This document shows, piece after piece, positions 1-8,415 of a stretch of 64,000 bases of DNA. Below the pieces are notes generated by a model that was not told the origin of the DNA, searched no databases, and saw only the letters and a program-made list of their open reading frames with translations. Made by a program: the position numbers and the translations under genes. The stretch is from NCBI RefSeq assembly GCF_965232525.1, contig NZ_OZ246980.1:3348001-3412000 (forward strand). Reading direction: 5' to 3'. The DNA is from Bauldia sp965232525. GTDB taxonomy: Bacteria; Pseudomonadota; Alphaproteobacteria; Rhizobiales; Kaistiaceae. Every line of letters starts with the position of its first letter. Position 1 is the stretch's first letter.

Positions 1-387
1 GGTTTCGTCAAGCGCCCGGTCGACGGCCGCCTCATCCTCCCGTGACAGATCCGCCCCCGAGCCGCGCGGCAGTCGTCCGAGACCGACGATCTCCTTCACG
101 GAAATCGGCCAGTGAAACACATGGCCTTGCGGGAGATATCCGAGCCGGATTGCCCGTTCTTTTGGAGCGAGTTGGCGAAGCGGCGTACCGTCGAGTTCGA
201 CCGCTCCCTCCCCGTCGACCAGGCCAGCGATACTGCGCAGTAGCGTGGTCTTCCCCGCCCCGTTTGGACCGACAATCGCCACGAAGGAACCGGGCGAGAC
301 CTTTAGATCGACGCCGCTGAGGATGACGGTCCCGCCAAGCCTCACCTCAAGCCCGTTGACCGCGAGGTAGGGATAATCCGTCGTCAT
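1..387 (-). CDS. btuD: Cobalamin ABC transporter ATPase, BtuD/FecE type (3' part outside window)
   Basis: The first 129 codons of an ABC ATPase are visible and the rest lies beyond the left edge. Walker A GPNGAGKTT is at residues 40-48 and the Q-loop glutamine (YLPQ) at about 87; the signature and Walker B motifs are not in view. The ATG overlaps the stop of the upstream permease by 4 bp (ATGA), so the two are translationally coupled. It should energise uptake of a corrinoid or siderophore-type metal complex across the inner membrane. Assignment to B12 rather than an iron chelate comes only from the neighbouring B12 receptor, binding protein and cobalamin synthesis genes. Confidence 0.85.
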   Translation of the reverse strand, partial: MTTDYPYLAVNGLEVRLGGTVILSGVDLKVSPGSFVAIVGPNGAGKTTLLRSIAGLVDGEGAVELDGTPLRQLAPKERAIRLGYLPQGHVFHWPISVKEIVGLGRLPRGSGADLSREDEAAVDRALDET

Positions 388-1400
388 ATCCCGGTCCCAG
401 CCATCTCGCGGCGGCGTCGCAAGATCATGACAATGAAGAATGGCGCTCCAATTAGCGCGGTGAACACCCCGACCTTGATCTCGCTCGACGACGGGATCAG
501 GCGCACCGCGATGTCGGCCGCCAGCAACAAAGCCGCACCGGACAGCGCCGCCGGCACCGCGAGGCGTCCGGGGTCATAGCCAACCATCGGCCGCACGAGA
601 TGCGGCGCGACCAGCCCGACAAATCCGATACTCCCGGCGACCGCAACGCCGGCACCGACCGCCGCGGCCACGCCCGCCACGACGCGAAGCCTGATCCGGT
701 CGAGACTGAAGCCCAGGCTGGACGCTGCCTCTTCGCCGAGGGTCAAAGCGCGAAAGGCGCGCCGGTCCCAGAGCAACAGAATCACGCCAACCGCCATGAA
801 CGGTAACGCGATCGCGACATGCCGCATGCTGCGGTCCTCAAGCGATCCGAGGAGCCAGAATGCAATCTCCAAAGCCGCAAACGGATTGGGCGCCAGGTTG
901 AGCGCGAGGGCGGTCCCGGCGCCGGCGAGACTCGACACCGCAAGCCCGGCAAGGATGAGAACCAGCAGGCTCGCCCGCCGTCCTGCGACCAGTAACAGCA
1001 ACCCGACGGATATCAGGGCGCCGGCAATCGCAGCGACCGGCAGAGCGACGGAAAGAACGTTGACTAGGCCGAGCGAGATGACGGCGACGGCGCCGAAGGC
1101 AGCCGCAGAGGGCGCGCCGAACAGAGATGGTGCCGCCAGTGGGTTCCGCAACAACCCCTGGAGAGCCGCTCCGGAGAGGCCCAAGGACGCACCGATCATG
1201 ACCGCAAGGAGCGCACGCGGCAGCCGAATGTCGATGACGATGATCCGAGCGGCAGTATCGCCGCCTCCGAACAACGCTGACGTCACGGTTGCCAGCGACA
1301 GGCCAGCTGGGCCGACGGCAAGAGAGGCGTAGAACAGGATCGCGACGAGGAGGCCGAGGGAGAGGATCAGCCCCGAACCTCGCCTTCGACCTCCGGCCAA
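384..1400 (-). CDS. btuC: Cobalamin ABC transporter permease (FecCD/BtuC family)
   Basis: A 338-aa polytopic membrane protein with the FecCD family pattern: a short basic N-terminus, about nine or ten hydrophobic segments, the central LSGAALQGLLRNPLAAP signature and a C-terminal GAPFFIVMILRRRR end. Length is typical. The start is TTG at 1400, supported by an AGGAG site seven bases upstream; no nearby ATG gives a better start. It lies 16 bp after the TonB receptor gene and overlaps the ATPase gene by 4 bp, forming a receptor-permease-ATPase operon. Substrate assignment to cobalamin is by context; the family also moves ferric siderophores and haem. Confidence 0.87.
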   Translation of the reverse strand: MAGGRRRGSGLILSLGLLVAILFYASLAVGPAGLSLATVTSALFGGGDTAARIIVIDIRLPRALLAVMIGASLGLSGAALQGLLRNPLAAPSLFGAPSAAAFGAVAVISLGLVNVLSVALPVAAIAGALISVGLLLLVAGRRASLLVLILAGLAVSSLAGAGTALALNLAPNPFAALEIAFWLLGSLEDRSMRHVAIALPFMAVGVILLLWDRRAFRALTLGEEAASSLGFSLDRIRLRVVAGVAAAVGAGVAVAGSIGFVGLVAPHLVRPMVGYDPGRLAVPAALSGAALLLAADIAVRLIPSSSEIKVGVFTALIGAPFFIVMILRRRREMAGTGI

Positions 1401-1416
1401 CTGCTTCTCCTGACGA

Positions 1417-3276
1417 TCAGTTCTTCCACTTCAGCCCGGCATACGCCGACAACCCGGCGCTGTTGTAGCCCTTGACGTCTTCGTAAGTCGTATCGAACAG
1501 ATTTTCGACCCGGCCGTAGATCGTCAGGTTATCGTCGACCCGGTAATTGGCTGAAAGATCGACACGGGTGTAGGGATCGAGTTTTTCCGTCCGCGCATCG
1601 TCGTTGTACCGCTCACCGACATAGGTCGCAGTGAGCGCCGCCTCGAAGCGCGGGATGCCCGTATAGACCAACGTCAGCGACCCGGCGTTTTGTGGGCGCC
1701 GTGCGAGCTGCGTATCGGTGGTGAGGTTTCGGGCGTCGAGATACGTGTATGTCGCTGTTGCATCGAGGGCGCCGGGCACCAGCATGGCTTTAGCCGTCAC
1801 TTCAACGCCGGAGGTCTGCACCTCATCGATGTTGGCATAATTGCCGAAAGGCGGCACGGTTGGATCCCAGTCGATCATGTCGTCGATGCGGTTCCAGAAA
1901 CCAGTAGTCGCGACGCTGAAACGGCCATCGAACAGCATCTTTTCGACCCCGAGGTCGCCACCGACGCTGGTCTCCGGTTCAAGGTCCGGATTGTAGCCAA
2001 GCTGAAAAGCGGTGGGGCGCTTCGCCCCCGTCCCAATGCTCCCGCGAACCGCCGCCTCGATTTCCGGCAGCGCATAGAAGGCCGTCGCCCGTCCGGTGGT
2101 GAAACCATCGCCGTCGATCTCGCCGTCGTGCCGTCCGGCAAAGGTGAGGTCCAGCCGATCGCCAATCGGCAGCTGATAGAGCAGGTAGCCGGCATATAGC
2201 GTAATGTCGTTGTCGAAGGTCGGGTCGTCGAGGTCGCTTCGCGTGCCCGTGGCGGTTTGGGTCTCAAATCGGCTGCCGGCCAGCAGCGAGCCCGCATTGC
2301 CAAGACCGATCTGCTTTTGCGCCTCTACGCCGAGGTTCTGTCCCTCGTAGTTGAAGGTCCGATCCGGCTCGATGTACTCGCGCGATGTGTTCGCGATAAA
2401 GAAGTTCACCGAGTTGTTCACGCGTCCATCGAACGTCGGAAACGAGAACTTCGCGAAACCGGAAAACAGTCCGCGATCCGAGTGATAGCCCTTCAGGTCG
2501 AGATCGCGACCGGCGTCGACCTCCGAGTCCAGGTTGTAGCCGTCGGCACCAAACTCGAACTTTACACCACCGCCTGGGTCAAAGGCGCCGCGCATCGTGC
2601 CGGCGAACTTGGTTACGCCGTCCGCCTCGCCGTTGTCGCGATCGCCGGTGCGCGAAAAACCATCGGTCTCAAAATAGGTACCGCTAGTGTAGAGGCTGAG
2701 ATCGCCAGCGGCCGTGCCACCCGAAAGATTGAACCGACGCGTGCCGTAGCTGCCGCCCTCGACTGAGGCCTTCAACTCCGGCCGGCCCGACGGCTTGCGG
2801 GTGATGATGTTGATCACGCCACCGATCGCGTCAGAGCCATAGAGCGCACTCTGGGGGCCCCGGAGCACTTCAATCCGTTCGATGTCGGTAATCGTGAACT
2901 GAGAGAAATCGAATTGGTCGCGGGCGCTGGCCGGATCGTTGACCCGAACGCCGTCGATCAGAACCAAAGTATGCTGCGCCTCGGTGCCCCGCAGGCTGAC
3001 CAGAGTCTGCCCTCCGACTCCTCCGGTCTCGGTCACCGTGACGCCCGGCACGGTCCGTAGCAATTGCGCGACTGACTCGGTCGGCTGTCGCTCGATCTCC
3101 TCGCTGGTGATCACCGATACAGAGCTTCCCGAACGACCGAGGGCCGTCGGGGTGTAGTATGGGGTCACGACGATTTCGAGCGGCTGCGCCTCCGCGATCG
3201 TCGGCAGCGACAACGAACAGCAGGAGACAACGACAAGAGAAGAAAAGGCGCAAAAGCGCCCCTGGCGGTACCGCAT
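1417..3276 (-). CDS. btuB: TonB-dependent outer-membrane cobalamin receptor
   Basis: A 619-aa outer-membrane receptor. A signal peptide (about residues 1-30, ending AEA) is followed by a TonB-box-like stretch EIVVTP, a plug domain (about 45-150, with RGPQSALYGSDAIGGVINI split across its core) and a beta-barrel to the C-terminus (AYAGLKWKN). Length matches BtuB. The ATG sits eight bases after GAGG. It is first in an operon with the permease and ATPase and is divergent from btuF. A B12-riboswitch-like leader lies upstream, and a GC hairpin with a T-run falls inside its first 15 codons, so expression is probably repressed by cobalamin. An iron-chelate receptor is the alternative. Confidence 0.88.
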   Translation of the reverse strand: MRYRQGRFCAFSSLVVVSCCSLSLPTIAEAQPLEIVVTPYYTPTALGRSGSSVSVITSEEIERQPTESVAQLLRTVPGVTVTETGGVGGQTLVSLRGTEAQHTLVLIDGVRVNDPASARDQFDFSQFTITDIERIEVLRGPQSALYGSDAIGGVINIITRKPSGRPELKASVEGGSYGTRRFNLSGGTAAGDLSLYTSGTYFETDGFSRTGDRDNGEADGVTKFAGTMRGAFDPGGGVKFEFGADGYNLDSEVDAGRDLDLKGYHSDRGLFSGFAKFSFPTFDGRVNNSVNFFIANTSREYIEPDRTFNYEGQNLGVEAQKQIGLGNAGSLLAGSRFETQTATGTRSDLDDPTFDNDITLYAGYLLYQLPIGDRLDLTFAGRHDGEIDGDGFTTGRATAFYALPEIEAAVRGSIGTGAKRPTAFQLGYNPDLEPETSVGGDLGVEKMLFDGRFSVATTGFWNRIDDMIDWDPTVPPFGNYANIDEVQTSGVEVTAKAMLVPGALDATATYTYLDARNLTTDTQLARRPQNAGSLTLVYTGIPRFEAALTATYVGERYNDDARTEKLDPYTRVDLSANYRVDDNLTIYGRVENLFDTTYEDVKGYNSAGLSAYAGLKWKN

Positions 3277-3405
3277 GTGGCAGACCTCGTATCTCGATCG
3301 ATCTGGCGATGGCGCCCGTCACGGGATGTGTCCCGGGCCCACCCGGCTTTTCGGCCGGATACTGAACCGGTAAAGGAACGCCCGAACGGCGGCAATGGAT
3401 AAGGA
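3246..3405 (-). promoter_or_regulatory. Putative divergent cobalamin riboswitch leader of btuB with hairpin
   Basis: The btuB leader carries a GTTCC segment, CCGAAAAGCCGGGTGG, paired GC blocks and, just before the ATG, AGATACGAGGTCTGCC. That last block resembles the B12 box AGYCMGGAGACCKGCC at 11 of 16 positions. It overlaps the SD (GAGG) of btuB. Immediately inside the gene is GGCGC-TTTT-GCGCC followed by TTTTCTT, a terminator-like hairpin. The aptamer core is more diverged than the clear riboswitch at 13862-14046, so I call this a likely rather than certain cobalamin element. A covariance-model search would decide. Confidence 0.5.
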
Positions 3406-3410
3406 ACGCG

Positions 3411-4256
3411 ATGCCCAGTTTTTTCCGAGCGGTTGCTTTTTTTGTCACGCTCATCGCGATCAGTGCGGCGGCCAACGCTGAGCCGAAGCGGATCGTTTCG
3501 ATCAACCTCTGTGCGGATGAACTTCTGATCGCCCTCGCCGACCCCAACCAGATCGCGGCTTTGTCAATCTACGCGACTAACGAACGGATGGCGTTTTTCG
3601 CCGATCGCGCGAAGGCCTTTCGACATGACGCAGGCGACGCAGAAACCGTCGTGGAGCTGGACCCCGATCTGGTGGTAGCGGGTCGTTTCACCAAGCGCGC
3701 GAGCCGCGATATGCTGAGCGCGCTCGGCTACGAAGTCGCTCTCCTCGAACCGGCACGAAGCATTGACGAGTCGATTGACCAGATTCGACGAGTCGCCAAC
3801 CTGGTTGGGCACCCGGATCGGGGCGAAGTGCTGGTGGCAGAGATCGAGGCAGCACGGGAACGCGCTCGGAGCGCCATCGCCGACGGCGCGGCTCCGTCGG
3901 CAGTCGTCTACCAGCGTCGCGGCTATGTCACCGGCGGTGATACGCTGACCGGCGAGTTGCTGGAAATGGTCGGCGTGACGAACGCGGGCGGCGCGCTCGC
4001 CGGCGGGACCGGTGGCTTGGTGCCGCTGGAGGTGATGATCGCCAATCCGCCGGACTACCTCGTCGTAGCGGCCACCAACCGCGCAGCCGACGACCAGGGG
4101 GCGGCGTTGCTGGCCCACCCTGCCCTCGAACTCCTGTTTCCGGTCGAACGGCGGATCGTCCTGCCGGAGCGGCTGACAGTGTGCGGTGGACCGTCGCTGC
4201 CCACCGCTCTCGACCGGCTGTCGGCGGAGTTGCGCCGCGTCCACGGCAGCTCGTGA
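3411..4256 (+). CDS. btuF: Periplasmic cobalamin-binding protein (BtuF-like)
   Basis: A 281-aa periplasmic binding protein of the helical-backbone (class III) type. The signal peptide spans residues 1-23 (cleavage near ANA-EP), followed by KRIVSINLCADELLIALA, the usual start of BtuF/FepB-type domains. The second lobe contains a GGTGGLVPLEVM motif. It delivers B12 or a related corrinoid to the BtuCD complex. The ATG follows an AAGGA site. It is divergent from btuB, and its stop overlaps the GTG of cobD (GTGA), linking corrinoid capture with late cobalamin synthesis. Confidence 0.86.
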   Translation: MPSFFRAVAFFVTLIAISAAANAEPKRIVSINLCADELLIALADPNQIAALSIYATNERMAFFADRAKAFRHDAGDAETVVELDPDLVVAGRFTKRASRDMLSALGYEVALLEPARSIDESIDQIRRVANLVGHPDRGEVLVAEIEAARERARSAIADGAAPSAVVYQRRGYVTGGDTLTGELLEMVGVTNAGGALAGGTGGLVPLEVMIANPPDYLVVAATNRAADDQGAALLAHPALELLFPVERRIVLPERLTVCGGPSLPTALDRLSAELRRVHGSS

Positions 4257-5230
4257 TCGGCATCGACCATATCTGGATACTGGCGATCGCATTATGCCTC
4301 GACGCCCTCTTCGGCGATCCGGAGACGCTTTGGCGACGGCTCCGACATCCGGTGGTGTGGATCGGCGACGGTGTGGCGGCGATGGAGCGTCGGCTGAACC
4401 AGAAGGCTTGGTCACCGGTCTGGCGCCGCACTGCCGGTGCCGCGACCCTCACCATCGTCGTCGCGGCCTCCGCCGCGGCCGGGTGGATCATCGAAGCCGG
4501 GTTCACACAGCTTCCGTATGGCTGGATCGGCGTTGCCATTTGCGCCGCCATTCTGCTTGCTGGGCGTAGCCTCTATGATCACGTGGCAGCGGTTGCGACC
4601 GCGTTCGACGCTAACGGCTTGCCCTCAGCCCGTGGAGCGGTGGCCCGGATCGTCGGCCGCGACCCGGCGACGCTCGAAGAGGCCGGCGTTTGTCGCGCTG
4701 CGATCGAATCTGCGGCCGAGAATTTTTCCGATGGTTTGGTCGCCCCCGCTCTCTGGTTCGCGTTGCTGGGGCTCCCCGGGCTTGCGGCCTACAAGGCCAT
4801 TAACACCGCCGACTCGATGATCGGTCATCGCTCGGACCGCTACCGTGACTTCGGCTGGGCGGCCGCACGGGTCGACGATGTGGTCAACCTGCCCGCGAGC
4901 CGCCTGTCCGGCGTCCTGATCGCGGCCGCCGCCCCGATCGTTGGCGGATCAGTGGGTCACGCGCTGCGGACGATGCGGACAGAAGCGCCCAAACACCGAT
5001 CGCCAAACGCCGGATGGCCGGAAGGGGCGGCGGCCTCTGCACTCGGTGTGGCTCTCGCCGGTCCTCGTCGGTATCGGGGCATTCTCGTGGACGACCCGTT
5101 CGTCAATCCCGACGGCCGGCGCCAGGCGACGCCAACCGATATCCGAAGAATGCTGCGGCTCTACCTCGGGGCTTGGGGATTGCTGTTCGCGATCGTGGCC
5201 ATTCTCAGCGGGGTCATCCTGGTCCGCTGA
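4253..5230 (+). CDS. cobD: Adenosylcobinamide-phosphate synthase CobD/CbiB
   Basis: A 325-aa integral membrane protein that joins adenosylcobyric acid to aminopropanol (phosphate) in B12 synthesis. Family hallmarks are the early LCLDALFGDPETLWRRLRHP run, RDPATLEEAGVCRAAIES, ENFSDGLVAPALW and YKAINTADSMIGHRS; four or five hydrophobic segments are visible. I chose the GTG at 4253 because it overlaps the btuF stop by 4 bp and gives the family length; an upstream ATG at 4181 would add 24 unlike residues. It is convergent with the cobP-to-cobQ operon, which supplies its substrate. Confidence 0.92.
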   Translation: MIGIDHIWILAIALCLDALFGDPETLWRRLRHPVVWIGDGVAAMERRLNQKAWSPVWRRTAGAATLTIVVAASAAAGWIIEAGFTQLPYGWIGVAICAAILLAGRSLYDHVAAVATAFDANGLPSARGAVARIVGRDPATLEEAGVCRAAIESAAENFSDGLVAPALWFALLGLPGLAAYKAINTADSMIGHRSDRYRDFGWAAARVDDVVNLPASRLSGVLIAAAAPIVGGSVGHALRTMRTEAPKHRSPNAGWPEGAAASALGVALAGPRRYRGILVDDPFVNPDGRRQATPTDIRRMLRLYLGAWGLLFAIVAILSGVILVR

Positions 5231-5283
5231 CACGCCCCTGAAACGTTGGCGGCGCATTCGATCTAGGCTGGAACGAGACCAAG

Positions 5284-6765
5284 CTATAAGGCTCTGGCGA
5301 GGCTCAACAATCCGTCGATAGCAACATGCCGCTCGAGGTGGTCGGCCAGATTGTCCAATGTTGCGTCGACCAACGCTTCGTAGCGTAAGTCGTTGTTGCG
5401 CGCTCCCAGGGCGGTGAGGAACTGATGGCGGTATGGATCGCCGGCGAAAATGCCGTGCAGATACGTACCTGCCACCAGTCCATCGGGGGACGTGGCGCCG
5501 TCGGTGCGCCCATCCAGTTCGAACAGCGGCCGGCTCCGGTCGGGACCGTCCGTCCGCCCGATGTGGATCTCGTAGCCGGAGACTGGGATCTTGTCGGCAA
5601 CGGTGCGCCCGGTGACGCGGTCCGTCGCCTTGTCGCCACCAAGTACGGTCGCCACGTCCAATAGTCTGAGACCGGCGACCGTGCCGGCCGGCCCCTCGAC
5701 GCCGCCTGGGTCCGCGATCGATTGCCCTAGCATCTGGTAGCCTCCGCACAAGCCCAGAACCCGTCCACCGCGGCGGTGATGGGCCCCGATGTCGATGTCC
5801 CAGCCCTGGGCACGCAAGAAGGCGAGATCGGCGATCGTAGCTTTGGAACCGGGAAGCAGGATCAAGGTCGCTTCACACGGGATCGCCTCCCCAGGCTGCA
5901 CGATGACGACCGACACGCCCGGCTCCTGTCGAAGTGGATCGAGGTCATCGAAGTTGGCGATTCGCTGGAGCGCCGGCACGGCGATTACGATGTCTCCGGG
6001 AGACGTTGTCGGATGGTCACCCTTCAGTCCGAGGACATCCTCCGCCGGCAGCCGCGCTGCGCCGTCGAACCATGGGATCACACCGTAGGACGGCCACCCT
6101 GTCGCCGACGTTATGGCTTCGAGCCCCCCGTCAAAAAGGCTCGGATCGCCACGAAATCTGTTGATCAGGAATCCGTGCACGAGCGCGCGGTCGTCGACTG
6201 AAAGAACCGCATGCGTGCCCACCAGCGACGCGATGACACCGCCCCTGTCGATGTCGCCGACGAGGATGACCGGCACGGCGGCCGCCTTGGCGAATCCCAT
6301 ATTGGCGATATCGCCGGTCCGGAGGTTTACCTCGGCCGGGCTTCCGGCGCCTTCGACCAAGACGATATCGGCTTCGCTGGAGAGGTGCGTGAAGCTCTCA
6401 AGCACCTTGGGCAGCAGCGTTTGCTTGTGGCGCCCGTAGTCCGCGGCTGCCAGGGTTCCCCACCGTCTTCCCTGGACGACTACCTGAGCGCCGCGGTCGG
6501 TTTCGGGTTTCAGCAGAACCGGGTTCATGTGAACCGATGGCTCAAGTCCGGCGGCACGGGCCTGCAGGGCCTGGGCGCGACCGATCTCGCCGCCGTCAAC
6601 GGCTACCGCGGCATTGTTCGACATGTTCTGCGGCTTGAACGGCGCGACCGTCATCCCGCGCCGCTTCAACGCCCGACACAGGCCCGCAACGATAACCGAC
6701 TTGCCGACATGACTGCCGGTTCCCTGGATCATCAGGGCGCGGCCAGCTCTTCTCAGTTTGGTCAC
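5284..6765 (-). CDS. cobQ: Cobyric acid synthase CobQ
   Basis: A 493-aa glutamine-dependent amidase that converts adenosylcobyrinic acid a,c-diamide to adenosylcobyric acid by four amidations. The N-terminal P-loop domain (GTGSHVGKS, residues 15-23) is of dethiobiotin-synthetase type and includes PFKPQNMSNNAAV. The C-terminal class I glutamine amidotransferase domain has the nucleophile C340 in LGLCGGYQ and a late YLHGIF histidine. The start is GTG, 20 bp after the dehydrogenase gene. It is the last gene of the riboswitch-controlled minus operon and converges with cobD, whose enzyme takes the next step. Confidence 0.95.
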   Translation of the reverse strand: MTKLRRAGRALMIQGTGSHVGKSVIVAGLCRALKRRGMTVAPFKPQNMSNNAAVAVDGGEIGRAQALQARAAGLEPSVHMNPVLLKPETDRGAQVVVQGRRWGTLAAADYGRHKQTLLPKVLESFTHLSSEADIVLVEGAGSPAEVNLRTGDIANMGFAKAAAVPVILVGDIDRGGVIASLVGTHAVLSVDDRALVHGFLINRFRGDPSLFDGGLEAITSATGWPSYGVIPWFDGAARLPAEDVLGLKGDHPTTSPGDIVIAVPALQRIANFDDLDPLRQEPGVSVVIVQPGEAIPCEATLILLPGSKATIADLAFLRAQGWDIDIGAHHRRGGRVLGLCGGYQMLGQSIADPGGVEGPAGTVAGLRLLDVATVLGGDKATDRVTGRTVADKIPVSGYEIHIGRTDGPDRSRPLFELDGRTDGATSPDGLVAGTYLHGIFAGDPYRHQFLTALGARNNDLRYEALVDATLDNLADHLERHVAIDGLLSLARAL

Positions 6766-6785
6766 TGAACGCGTCGCGTCCCGTC

Positions 6786-7790
6786 TCAGGCGAACTGCTC
6801 GCTGGACACGGCATGGAGCGGCGCGCCATCTCGCTCGAACGCGGAAATATTCGCAATCGTCATCTCGGCGATCGCCCGCAGGGCGTCCTCCGTGAAAAAC
6901 GCCTGATGCCCGGTGATCAGCACATTCGGGAACGTCAGCAGCCTCGCAAAAACGTCGTCCTGGATGACCTGATCGGAGAGGTTCTCGAAGAAGAGGTCAC
7001 CCTCCTCCTCGTACACGTCGAGTGCAAGACTTCCGAGCTGCCCTGATTTCAGCCCTCCGATGGCGGCACTGGTGTCGATCACGGCCCCGCGGCTGGTGTT
7101 GACCAGCATGGCGCCTTTCCGCATGGCGGCGATCGCGTCGGTGTTGATGAGGTGAAAGGTCTCCGGCGTCAAAGGGCAGTGAAGGGAAATGATATCCGAC
7201 TGCGCCAGAAGACTTTGGAGGTCCACGTAGCGCGCGCCCATCGCTTCGACCTCGGCGTTGGGAAAAAGGTCGTATGCGACCAGGTCGCAGCCAAAGCCGC
7301 GCATGATGCCCAGGAACGCGCGGCCGATCTTTCCGGTCCCGATCGCTCCGACCGTGCAGCCGTGAAGATCGAAGCCCATCAGGCCTTCCAGTGAGAAATT
7401 GCCTTCCCTGACACGGGCATACGCTCGGTGGATCTTGCGGTTGAGCGACAAGATCAGCGCGGCCGTGTGCTCTGCTATCGCGTGGGGCGAGTATTCGGGA
7501 ACGCGCGCTACGGCAATGCCCCTCTCTTTCGCCGCGAGAAGGTCGACATGATTGAAGCCCGCCGAACGCAGCGCCACGAGCCGTATGCCGAGCGCCGCCA
7601 GCTCGGTGAGCACCTCGGCGCCCAAATCATCATTGACGAACGCGCAGACCACGTCTGCACCGGCGGCGGCCGCGACCATCGGTGGACTGAGGCGCGCGTC
7701 GAGGAAAAGAAGCTCGTGCCGCCCGTCTTGGTTCGCCGCGATCAGGAACCGCTCGTCATGCGGCTTAGTCGAAAAGACCGCCACCCTCAT
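6786..7790 (-). CDS. D-2-hydroxyacid dehydrogenase, LdhA (D-lactate dehydrogenase) type
   Basis: A 334-aa NAD-dependent dehydrogenase. The N-terminus MRVAVFSTKPHDERFL matches the fermentative D-lactate dehydrogenase pattern. The Rossmann motif GTGKIGRAFLGIMRGFG sits mid-protein, with catalytic Arg (LRSAGFNHVDL), VNTSRGAVIDT, and the His in GHQAFFTEDAL near the end. It lies one base after the cobO stop and 20 bp before cobQ, so it is embedded in a cobalamin operon. No B12-pathway role is known to me for this family. One inference is a reaction on the aminopropanol-precursor side, since lactate and 2-hydroxyacids are C3 units; chance insertion into the operon is as likely. Confidence 0.88.
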   Translation of the reverse strand: MRVAVFSTKPHDERFLIAANQDGRHELLFLDARLSPPMVAAAAGADVVCAFVNDDLGAEVLTELAALGIRLVALRSAGFNHVDLLAAKERGIAVARVPEYSPHAIAEHTAALILSLNRKIHRAYARVREGNFSLEGLMGFDLHGCTVGAIGTGKIGRAFLGIMRGFGCDLVAYDLFPNAEVEAMGARYVDLQSLLAQSDIISLHCPLTPETFHLINTDAIAAMRKGAMLVNTSRGAVIDTSAAIGGLKSGQLGSLALDVYEEEGDLFFENLSDQVIQDDVFARLLTFPNVLITGHQAFFTEDALRAIAEMTIANISAFERDGAPLHAVSSEQFA

Positions 7791-7791
7791 G

Positions 7792-8415
7792 TCAGAACTC
7801 GATCCCGATCTGGCCCTTAACGCCGGAACGGAATGGATGCTTGACCATGGTCATTTCGGTGACCAGATCGGCCACCTCGATCAATTCGTCTGCAGCGTTG
7901 CGACCGGTGACAATTACGTGGACATCTGCGGGTTTTTGATCGCGCAGGAAGGCGACCACTTCATCGACCGGCAGATAATCGTAACGCAGCACGATGTTGA
8001 GCTCGTCGAGCAACACCAGCTTGTAGCGCCCGCTGGTGATCAGCGCTTTTGCCTTCTCCCACGCCGCTCGCGCCGCCGCGATGTCGCGCTGGCGATCCTG
8101 TGTCTCCCAGGTGAACCCCTCACCCATCGTGTTCAACGAAACGAGATCGCCGAATGCCTCCAGCGCCTTGCGCTCGCCAGTTTCCATTCTCCCCTTGACG
8201 AACTGAACGACCGCGACCGGCAGGCCGTGACCAAGCGCCCGGAACACCATGCCGAAAGCCGCCGTCGATTTACCCTTGCCCTTGCCGGTATGGACCACGA
8301 GCAAGCCTTTCTCGATGGTCTTTGTGGCGAGAATCTTGTCCCGCGCGGCCTTCTTCTTGCGCATCTTCTCGGCGTGACGAGCGTCGAGCTCGGCCTCGGT
8401 CATCGAACCGGTCAT
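7792..8415 (-). CDS. cobO: Cob(I)yrinic acid a,c-diamide adenosyltransferase
   Basis: A 207-aa corrinoid adenosyltransferase of the CobA/CobO/BtuR family, which adds the upper 5'-deoxyadenosyl ligand from ATP. The P-loop HTGKGKGKSTAAFG lies at residues 42-55, after a basic, charged N-terminal helix usual in this family. VLLDELNIVLRYDYL is the Walker B-like region. Its ATG overlaps the cobN stop by 4 bp; a second ATG four codons in is possible. Placement directly after cobN fits pathway order, with cobalt insertion followed by adenosylation. Confidence 0.95.
   Translation of the reverse strand: MTGSMTEAELDARHAEKMRKKKAARDKILATKTIEKGLLVVHTGKGKGKSTAAFGMVFRALGHGLPVAVVQFVKGRMETGERKALEAFGDLVSLNTMGEGFTWETQDRQRDIAAARAAWEKAKALITSGRYKLVLLDELNIVLRYDYLPVDEVVAFLRDQKPADVHVIVTGRNAADELIEVADLVTEMTMVKHPFRSGVKGQIGIEF

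Noticed and set aside
5231..5283. Bidirectional terminator between cobD and cobQ
   Set aside because: No stem of useful length with a T-run is visible in these 53 bases on either strand.
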